This document shows positions 1-6,600 of a DNA stretch of 13,496 nt, piece by piece (position 1 is the stretch's first letter; every line of letters begins with the position of its first letter). The notes below the pieces were generated by a model. It was not told where the DNA came from, did not search any database, and worked only from the letters and a program-made list of their open reading frames with translations. The stretch spans positions 1 to 13,496 of the forward strand of contig JBLHKS010000189.1 in NCBI GenBank assembly GCA_047620505.1, read 5' to 3'. The stretch comes from JBLHKS01 sp047620505 (GTDB taxonomy: Bacteria; Verrucomicrobiota; Verrucomicrobiia; Verrucomicrobiales; DEV007). The position numbers and the translations under genes are program-made.

Positions 1-1169
1 GGAGGGAACCGCTCCGTCGGTTCCGCAGACGACCGGGCGGACGGGCTCCGCGGCATCGACGGAGCGATGCCCTCCAGGCCGCGGGTGCGACCGGTGCGTT
101 CGAGGAGGAATTCGACGGCGTCGTCTTCGCTGAGGACATCGAGGTTGAGGGGCTCGATCTGGGCGCTGAAGTCGCCGAGACGCGAGGTGATGACGACGTG
201 TCCGCGGCTGAGCCGACCCAGCAGCTGCTCGACGGCGGCGGCGGCCGGTTCGTCGTCGACGTTGTCGAGAATGAGGAACCAGCCGGGATGGTCGTCGAGC
301 CAGTTCAAGGCGGCGGCGACGCGGGTATCGAGATCGGGCGCGGTGTATTCGGGGAGATCGAGGATGAGCGGCCCGGTGAGCTCGGCGAGGTTGCGCTGGA
401 GGTTTTCGGGGGAGTCGGCGCGGAGAAAGAGCAGGGCGTTGTATTCGCCGGAGTAGCGGTGGCCGTATTCGATGGCGAGCCGGGTTTTGCCGATGCCGCC
501 AAGGCCGTGGACAGCCTGAGTGGCGATGACAGCGGCGGCGCCCCGATCGATCAGGCCAGCGCGAAGGTCGTCGAGGAAGGGGCCGCGGCCTTTGAAGAGG
601 CGGCCGATGGAGGCGGGGAGATTGAGGGGACGTCGATCGGGGACGTCGCCGAAGTGACGGCGGAGGTCGGCCTGGATTTTGTCGGCGAGATCGGCTTCAG
701 AGTCGAAGGGCTCGGCGTAGCGACCGTCGATGGCGAGGCGGTCGAGATGACGGCGCTGCGGGTGATTCTTGTCTTTGGGATCGCGGTCGGTGTAGACGAA
801 GAGGGGGACGCCGTGATGGAGGGCGAGGAAGGCTTCGGCTTGAGTGTAGGTGAGGTCAGAGAGGTCGCCGAGAGCGGTCTTGAGATCCGGCAGTTGCCGG
901 AGGAAGCCGGTGGCGACGGTGCAGTTTTTGCGGAAGTCGGTCAGGGCGCGCTCGGCGCAGGTCGAGCCGGGTTGGGCGCCGATGATGTGGACGAGGGCGG
1001 CGCAGGGTTGGACGAGGTCGTTGAGTTTGCGCAGGGTGTCGGAGGCGGACTGGGGGAAGTCGTGTTGGACTTCGACGGAGTAGCCAGCGCGGAGGAGGCC
1101 TTTGGCGCGGCGTTCGCGCAGCTCACCGAATTCGTTGGTGACGGTGGAGAGGAAGATGGTGGTGTTCAT
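1..1169 (-). CDS. STAND NTPase with DUF4062/TIR-like N-terminus and NB-ARC domain; 3' end missing at the window edge
   Basis: The minus strand is open from an ATG at 1167-1169 to position 1, giving 389 visible residues and no stop. The N-terminus (MNTTIFLSTVTNEFGELRER, then HDFPQSASDTLRKLNDLV, AALVHIIGAQPGS and ALHHGVPLFVY) has the layout of the DUF4062/TIR-like domain that opens many bacterial NB-ARC/TPR proteins. That match fixes the start codon, although no clear ribosome binding site precedes it. An NTPase follows: Walker A GLGGIGKT at residues 222-229, Walker B WFLILDNVDDE at 297-307, and sensor HVVITSR at 324-330. The winged-helix and C-terminal sensor repeats (usually TPR) would lie outside the window. 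Residues after about 366 no longer resemble the family, so the last 20 or so may be divergent or out of frame. In known relatives the NB-ARC ATPase oligomerises on ligand binding and switches on the N-terminal effector; several are antiphage proteins. The role here is inferred. Third codon positions are almost all G or C, unlike the neighbours. Confidence 0.85.
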   Translation of the reverse strand, partial: MNTTIFLSTVTNEFGELRERRAKGLLRAGYSVEVQHDFPQSASDTLRKLNDLVQPCAALVHIIGAQPGSTCAERALTDFRKNCTVATGFLRQLPDLKTALGDLSDLTYTQAEAFLALHHGVPLFVYTDRDPKDKNHPQRRHLDRLAIDGRYAEPFDSEADLADKIQADLRRHFGDVPDRRPLNLPASIGRLFKGRGPFLDDLRAGLIDRGAAAVIATQAVHGLGGIGKTRLAIEYGHRYSGEYNALLFLRADSPENLQRNLAELTGPLILDLPEYTAPDLDTRVAAALNWLDDHPGWFLILDNVDDEPAAAAVEQLLGRLSRGHVVITSRLGDFSAQIEPLNLDVLSEDDAVEFLLERTGRTRGLEGIAPSMPRSPSARSSAEPTERFP

Positions 1170-1505
1170 GCCCGGAGCCTGGCGGGAGGCGGCTGAGCTT
1201 AGCCTGCTCTCCGGGTTGGCGCAATCGCCAGACACCCAAACGAGGGACGTAGCTGTGGATGGAGGACGAAGTCGAAAATTGCCGGGGCGCGGTCGAGGAC
1301 CCGGTAAGCGAGGCCGGCGCTATAAAAACCCAAGCCGCCGTTCCCGACTGCAAGGTTGTCTACGAGTTGACGCCTTTTCGTACCGTCGAGCAGCGCCAAG
1401 ACTGAAACAAGACAGCGACTGGCTGAAGCCGCAACAGGTTCAAAATTTGGCTACCTAAGTCAAATTCCAATCATTTTATCGATAATTTGACTAGAGAACG
1501 TTCCC
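1170..1505. other. Divergent intergenic region between the STAND gene and the small membrane-protein gene
   Basis: No convincing gene lies here. A minus-strand frame from a TTG at 1399 to 1199 (66 codons) has a partly coding-like third-position bias and ends 29 bases before the STAND start. It lacks a ribosome binding site and any recognisable domain, so it is not called. The right end, about 1440-1495, is clearly AT-rich and contains the 9-bp dyad described separately. It is the likely site of the promoters for both divergent transcripts. No pair of -35 and -10 boxes is good enough to call. Confidence 0.5.
1458..1492. promoter_or_regulatory. 9-bp perfect dyad AGTCAAATT / AATTTGACT with a 17-base spacer
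   Basis: AGTCAAATT at 1458-1466 is the exact reverse complement of AATTTGACT at 1484-1492. Read outward on either strand, each arm contains TTGACT, close to a sigma-70 -35 box. The element could therefore be paired -35 regions of divergent promoters or a two-site operator. It sits in the AT-rich gap between the STAND gene and the membrane-protein gene. No U-run follows, so it does not look like a terminator. No good -10 box sits 16-18 bases beyond either arm, which weakens the promoter reading. Confidence 0.35.
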
Positions 1506-1922
1506 TTGCCAAGATCGGGCATGGCCGTATCTGACGATGAATTCGCCCGAAGCGTAAATCGAGGTTGCAGTGGAGGAGTCAATGACGGCTCGCTGGGCTA
1601 CACAGTCGGTGCACAGACGCGAGCGGGTTCCAACTCCAGCGGAGGCGCTGGCAGTTCTGGAAGCAGTGGGGAGGGGGTAATTCAAACCCCTGAACAGGGG
1701 CTTGGAGCTGTTACAGCCGGAATTCTCACCTTTTGGCTTTGGCGATTCGATTTATCTCTACCGTGGTATGGCTGGCTTTTGACATTTTTCGCGAGCGCTT
1801 TTTTGGCGACGAAATTTTTCAATCGTGTTCCATGGTTGGTGAGAGCCATCGGATACTTGATAGTGACCGCAGGGTTGGTGGTCGCCATTTTTGTAGGCTA
1901 CCACATCTATCAGAGGCTTTAG
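1506..1922 (+). CDS. Hypothetical small membrane protein with Gly/Ser-rich N-terminal half; start uncertain, possibly frameshifted
   Basis: The frame has 138 residues. Residues 1-65 are soluble and rich in Gly and Ser (for example GSNSSGGAGSSGSSGEG). From about residue 66 the protein is strongly hydrophobic, with likely spans at about 66-80, 84-106 and 112-135, ending in GYHIYQRL. The hydrophobic half looks like a real integral membrane protein of no recognised family. The ATG at 1506 and the in-frame ATG at 1521 both lack a Shine-Dalgarno sequence. A rival start exists in the neighbouring frame: ATG 1582 sits behind GGAGGAG and would run into the membrane half if the G-run before 1678 had one more base. 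The true N-terminus is therefore either the Gly/Ser stretch or that other frame. The gene diverges from the STAND gene and lies 94 bases upstream of the nuclease gene, in the same direction. Confidence 0.5.
   Translation: MPRSGMAVSDDEFARSVNRGCSGGVNDGSLGYTVGAQTRAGSNSSGGAGSSGSSGEGVIQTPEQGLGAVTAGILTFWLWRFDLSLPWYGWLLTFFASAFLATKFFNRVPWLVRAIGYLIVTAGLVVAIFVGYHIYQRL
1572..1578 (+). promoter_or_regulatory. Strong Shine-Dalgarno GGAGGAG in front of ATG 1582
   Basis: GGAGGAG ends three bases before the ATG at 1582, with its GGAGG core five bases from that ATG. It is the strongest purine-rich ribosome site in front of any start in this window; most genes here have none. It favours translation of the frame beginning at 1582 over the frame beginning at 1506. 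Confidence 0.35.
1582..1680 (+). other. Short frame (32 residues) that may be the true 5' end of the membrane-protein gene
   Basis: ATG 1582 opens MTARWATQSVHRRERVPTPA, continues EALAVLEAVGRG and stops at TAA 1678-1680, directly after the run GAGGGGG. The peptide has an ordinary amino-acid balance and an amphipathic end, unlike the Gly/Ser-rich peptide in the overlapping frame. One extra G in the run would join it to VIQTPEQGLGAV of the membrane frame. It could be a homopolymer sequencing error, a decayed gene, a programmed -1 frameshift or coincidence. No family was recognised. Confidence 0.3.
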
Positions 1923-1961
1923 AGTTTTTGCGCATCTGATCATCAAAGTTTTCGGCGGCCA

Positions 1962-1973
1962 CTGAGCGCTCAG
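1962..1973. repeat. 12-bp perfect palindrome CTGAGCGCTCAG
   Basis: The palindrome lies in the 94-base gap between the membrane-protein stop and the nuclease ATG at 2017, 43 bases upstream of that ATG. It could be an operator half-site pair or part of a short hairpin. No T-run follows it. The rest of the gap shows nothing recognisable. Confidence 0.25.
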
Positions 1974-2016
1974 ATCTTGCTTGAGTTTGAACGCAATGAG
2001 CCGATTTGCTTTGGCC

Positions 2017-2700
2017 ATGAGTATCTCGATTGAAGACGCCCTCCGCCAGACGCTCGACGACCACCGGTTGTCGCGCGGTGAAAAGCAGGCCCTGACTAAA
2101 CTCTTTTCCGAATCCTCGACGGCGAACAACGTGATCCGCGCGAAGGCGTTCGATCTCGCTCGGGAGGCGGTCGCGGTGAGCAAGGGCGATGATCGGCTGG
2201 TGATCGATTGGCTTGAGGGGGTGGTGAAGGCGATCGATGGGGCGAGCGACGATGGTGATGTCGGGTTCGCTTCGAGAGCGTATTTCAGCCCGGGCGACAC
2301 CTGCGTGAACTGCATTTGCCTGCTTTTTCGCTCGATCAAAACTTCGGCGGACGTCTGCGTGTTTACGATTACGGATAACCGAATTCGCGACGAGGTGGTC
2401 GAGGCGCATCTGCGCGGAATCAAGGTTCGGGTAATTTCCGACGACGACAAATCGGAGGATCGTGGCTCGGACATCGACTACCTCATTGAAGCCGGAATTG
2501 ACGTCGTGGTCGATCGGACCGAAGCCCACATGCATCACAAATTCGCGATTTTTGACCGCAAAGTGCTTTTGTCCGGCAGCTACAACTGGACGCGCTCTGC
2601 GGCGACTTCGAATCAGGAAAACATCGCGCTGACCGAAGACACAAAACTGCTTCGCGAGTTCCAGGGCGAGTTTGATCGGCTTTGGAAGCAGCTTTCGTGA
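2017..2700 (+). CDS. Phospholipase D-like nuclease with a single HKD motif
   Basis: This 227-residue protein has one complete HKD signature: H173-x-K175-x4-D180-x6-G187-S188-x-N190, read as HHKFAIFDRKVLLSGSYNWT. Single-HKD proteins (Nuc-like and PLD6-like families) act as dimers that build one active site and hydrolyse phosphodiester bonds, usually in DNA or RNA and sometimes in lipids. An N-terminal helical region of about 80 residues (IEDALRQTLDDHRLSRGEKQ) precedes the PLD fold. The fold opens at about residue 85 with FSPGDTC and the strand ADVCVFTITD. No signal peptide is seen, so it is probably cytosolic. ATG 2017 was chosen because the helical domain begins there; in-frame TTG 1981 and ATG 1996 are alternatives that would add 12 or 7 residues. 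No Shine-Dalgarno is visible. It converges on the GNAT gene with two bases between stops. A nuclease role in defence or repair is inferred from family and context. Confidence 0.85.
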   Translation: MSISIEDALRQTLDDHRLSRGEKQALTKLFSESSTANNVIRAKAFDLAREAVAVSKGDDRLVIDWLEGVVKAIDGASDDGDVGFASRAYFSPGDTCVNCICLLFRSIKTSADVCVFTITDNRIRDEVVEAHLRGIKVRVISDDDKSEDRGSDIDYLIEAGIDVVVDRTEAHMHHKFAIFDRKVLLSGSYNWTRSAATSNQENIALTEDTKLLREFQGEFDRLWKQLS

Positions 2701-2702
2701 CG

Positions 2703-3617
2703 TCAGCCGGTTTCCGGCATGAACGTCGGCATCAGGATTCCTTCGATGTTCGGAAATTCGCCTCGGGATTGGGCGAGGTGCATTTCGCAATTTCGACCAC
2801 CGAGTTTGTAGATCGCGGAGACGAGTCTGCGGCTCTGAGCGGGGAGCAGAACGACAGGTGAGCGCCCGAGGTAGGCGTTCAGCTCCGTGACGATCAGAGC
2901 TTCGGCCGTTGCTTCGTCGACAGCGGCACCGGGACCGATCATGTTGCTCGCCGGATGACAAACGGAGGCGAGCACGCCGGTCAGGTCGCCTGATTCTGGA
3001 GATTCAGCGACGGAAACTCGCCAGATCTGGCAGTCGTTCTGGATGAAGTAAGCCCAATCTTTGGCGCGTGAAGTTCCCCAGATTCTGCGCTCAAGCGCGT
3101 CGATCGCAGGAACGTCGTCAGGTCGTGCTGGACGAACGCCAGGAGGGGAGGGGAATCCGGTTTCCGGCACCTGGACCATCACGTCTTGGAACACGGCGAA
3201 GGGCGCGAATCCACGACGGCTGTAGAGCGAAAACGAATCCAGGTTCAAGCAGCTGGAAACAAGCCGAAGCGGCTTTCCGTGTTCGTCAGCCATTTCGATG
3301 ATTCGATCGAGAATCGCCCCGGCCACGCCCTTCCCGGCGGCGTCTGGATGCGAATTCATGATGCCCAATGAGCTGTGCGTTTCGCGCGGATGGAAGAAGC
3401 AAGAACCCAGCAGCTGCCCAGTCTCGTCGTCTTCGGCAACGATGCAGTTTCCGGGGTCAAGATCTTCGTAAACGTCGCAGAAAAGCCGACAATCGCCCGG
3501 CGGTCCTTTGAAAATCGTGCCAAGGCCATGGCTCTGGTACCAATCGTTTGTCGAGGCGTGAATCAGGGAGGCAGCCTGGTCGAATTCGTCAGGCCGGAGA
3601 GTTCGAAGCGTGAACAT
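2703..3617 (-). CDS. Tandem GNAT-family N-acetyltransferase
   Basis: This 304-residue protein carries two GNAT folds. The first spans about residues 1-150. Its acetyl-CoA loop HPDAAGKGVAGAIL (90-103) is a variant of the usual R/Q-x-x-G-x-G/A loop, with Asp-Ala in place of the leading basic or Gln residue. The motif NLDSFSLYSRRGF (125-137) matches the conserved N-x-x-S-x-x-LY-x-x-x-GF. The second fold spans about 160-300, is degenerate and ends MPTFMPETG, a tail common in tandem GNATs. The substrate is unknown. Start ATG 3615-3617 has AGGA at 3624-3627 on the coding strand, six bases upstream, one of the few visible ribosome sites here. The gene begins 21 bases after the kinase stop and is probably co-transcribed with it. 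Confidence 0.85.
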   Translation of the reverse strand: MFTLRTLRPDEFDQAASLIHASTNDWYQSHGLGTIFKGPPGDCRLFCDVYEDLDPGNCIVAEDDETGQLLGSCFFHPRETHSSLGIMNSHPDAAGKGVAGAILDRIIEMADEHGKPLRLVSSCLNLDSFSLYSRRGFAPFAVFQDVMVQVPETGFPSPPGVRPARPDDVPAIDALERRIWGTSRAKDWAYFIQNDCQIWRVSVAESPESGDLTGVLASVCHPASNMIGPGAAVDEATAEALIVTELNAYLGRSPVVLLPAQSRRLVSAIYKLGGRNCEMHLAQSRGEFPNIEGILMPTFMPETG

Positions 3618-3638
3618 ATCTTATCCTGCTAAGGAGGT

Positions 3639-6600
3639 TCAATTCGGGCGGAAGCCTACTATATATTCGCGGCCGATCACGATATCGGAACAGCCCTCGG
3701 CCTCTTCTGCACAAAGTTCGTTGTCGAGACCCTGGCCGAAGAAACGCCATTCGTAATCTTTGCCCTCGCCAATTTCAACGGCTACAGCGTAGGAGCCAGC
3801 GACGATCCGCCGGACCGTTCTGGTTTTCGACAGGTCCTCAAAATCAGGCTGCATCGATGCGAATGTTCCGAAGCCGATCAGAGAACCGTCCTGCAAATGG
3901 ACAACTCCACCCGCTTCGGTGGACTGGAGGGCGACGGCGACGTCTTGAATTTTTCCGAGGTCCTTAGGAAAAGCTGAAACGAATTCGCCCCACGAGACTG
4001 TCGTCCCGTCTTCGAGGAGCATCACGTTCAGGAAGGGGCCACGCGCAATTTTAACGACGTTGTCAGGAGACTCGGTAAAATCGTTGGAGCTTCCCCACAA
4101 AGAAACCTTACCTGAATCATGGATCGCGATGCCGCCAATCGAATGGATTGAGGTTTCCACGACATCAGTTAGCGAATTTGCCTGATCTTCAAAGGTAGTC
4201 GGCTCGCTCCAACCCGCTGAAACGACCCGGACATTCCCCTTTTTGTCGAGCGTCGCGAGGTGCAGGGCATACGAAGAGTCTCGCAGTTCGATTCGGACAA
4301 CATCGTCGAGATCCTTGATTTCCGACTTTGGAAGTCCGGCCTCGAATTCGCCCCAGACTTCGACGCGCCCATTATCTTTGAGCGCGGCAGCGATCTCACT
4401 TCCGCCGCTGATTGCCACGACAGTCTGAGAAAGCCCGCCTGGAACCCGACCCATCCCTTCCTTGGTATTTTTGCCGGTCCGCTCCCAGGCAACGACTCCG
4501 CCCTTCACGGTGATTACGGGAAACGGAAGTGTCGGCCGTTGCAAACTGGCTGGGGCTGCTCCCGGGATGTTTTCGGAAACTTCAATTCCTTCGGCAGCCG
4601 CTGCGGCGCGGATTTCCTCAACTCGGGTCCGGATTTTCGCGATTTCAGCGTCGATCAGTTCGATTGAAGCTGGATCTGCGCCGGTTTTGAGCGCTTCGAC
4701 TTTCAGTAGCTGCTGGGCGAGAACCGGAAGGCTGGCGATGCCGCGACGAGCCTCATATTTGGCGACTTCTTTTCGGTAAACGCCCCTTCGGCTAACGACT
4801 ATATCGTGAGTTCCCGGCGGGTCGGTCTCGGTGATCGGCTGACCCTGATCCAAGCGCGCCATCTCCGCCTGGACCGACGCGTTGGCCGCTACCTCGGTGT
4901 TCTTGAGGAGAGAAGCTCGGTAACTCAGGTTGAGAGCGTCCATTTCTTTTTTGAAACCAAGAAACGTCGAAATTTCGACTTCGCTGGCCGTCGCCTTCGC
5001 GATTTCGACGAGCTTTGGCGCGACAGCCGGCTTCGGAGGATCGGGCATGCCAGCGGGAGCTGGCCGAAAGCGGACGTCCGAGAAAATCGCAGCCGCCGCG
5101 GCACCCAAAGCTATTTTCGACGGATCGCGGGACTCCCATCGCCGATTTTCACCTAATTGAGAGGCTATGCCGGTCCAATCAACGAAGACTTCGCCGTCGA
5201 TTTTAGCGTTGATCGCAACTGCCGTGTCTTTCGAGCGCACCCGAATTTCAACTTTGTGCCTGGTTTCGACCACGAGGGGCGATTTGCGCTCAGTTGGGTT
5301 GCCTGGCGTGGTCAAAAGATTGCCATCGAGAGGGCTGATCGCCGTTTTATTCGTCATCGCGGCGAGATGAAAAACGCCGACAGTGCCGGCAACGGGAAGG
5401 TTGATCATGATGTCTTCAACCCGTCGAGGCAGGGAGACAGTGAACTCCAAATCGTAATTCGGGCCCGAAACCTGGGGGAATTCGAAGCGAGGAAACCCGA
5501 TTCCTGCGTCTCGTCGAACCAGATTCAGATCTCTCAGCTGCCACTCGCCGACGATCGTCCCAGCTTCGAGGTCGAGGTCTTTGAGCATGTCAACCCAGCC
5601 ATCGGGATCGCCGCCCGGGGCTGAACCCGAACGAATCCGAAGTTCTTCGAAAATCGTAGGGTCGACCGCCCCAATCGAGATGCGATCGCGGCTTCTCGGC
5701 TCCCAACCAAATCCTTCTTCTTCAGGCAGTTCCACGGTTGGGCCATTCCAATCGATAATGGATTCACCGCCGAGTTTGAGCACGATCCGAGTTTCAGGGC
5801 CGTTCCGGCTGACTTGGACCATCCCTTCATATTTGCGTCCGGAGTCGATTGCGAGTTTCCCCGATGTTGGATTTTCATCGGACTGCGAACTTTGGCCGCC
5901 CAGGCCGTGGATTCCGATCACTTTCCCGAAAAAGCCGGACAAATAAATCGGAGCGAATCGTTCGCCGTCGATTGGAAGGATCAAAACGACATTTCCTTCT
6001 CCTTCTTCGCGCGTGAAGGTGAAATTAAAATCGTAGGAACCGCTGATCGCCGGACCGATTTCGAGCCGCGGACTATCGTCGTTGCGCTTTTCATTTCGGA
6101 CCGTATTTCCAATGAGAGACCAGCTTCCATCGACCATCGCCTCTTTAATATCGATGGCTTCGAGCGGATTGATCCAGCCAGCTTCGACAACCGTCGGCGG
6201 CGGGGTGGGGGGCGTTGGAGGAGTCGGTGGCGGCTCGGTTGGAGCCGCAGCCGAAGCTGCGTTTACGTGAGCGGTTGCGATCAACATTCGTCCGGTGCCG
6301 CCGATCGAGATTCGGTCCGGATTCCGCGGTTTCCAAGGGTCGTCAGTCGGAAGGAGATCAATTTTTCCTGACCAATCGACAAGTGGCCGGCCATTCAAGT
6401 CGACGCCGATCGAAGCGCCGTCTCCAGCGATTTGAACCCAGATTTCCGCTCGATTGATCCCGTTTTTGATCATTCGCTCCGGCTGGCGCGTCGGGTTTCC
6501 GGCGTTGTCGAGCGGACGCCGATCAATTCCGCCGATTCCCGCGTATTTTTTGAACCCGCACAGGTGAATCGGCGCGTAGTGGCCATCGCCAACTGGAACG

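Noticed and set aside
198..1196. 332-residue plus-strand open frame
   Set aside because: It is the codon-phase shadow of the minus-strand STAND gene. The translation is a monotone mix of Gly, Ala, Val and Glu without domains, while the opposite strand shows Walker A and B motifs.
1199..1399. 66-codon minus-strand frame just upstream of the STAND gene
   Set aside because: It starts with TTG, has no ribosome site and no recognisable domain, and overlaps likely promoter sequence. Its third-position bias is only suggestive.
1819..2961. 380-residue minus-strand frame antisense to the PLD gene
   Set aside because: It is Arg/His-rich and domain-free, and lies opposite the clear HKD nuclease and over the GNAT gene.
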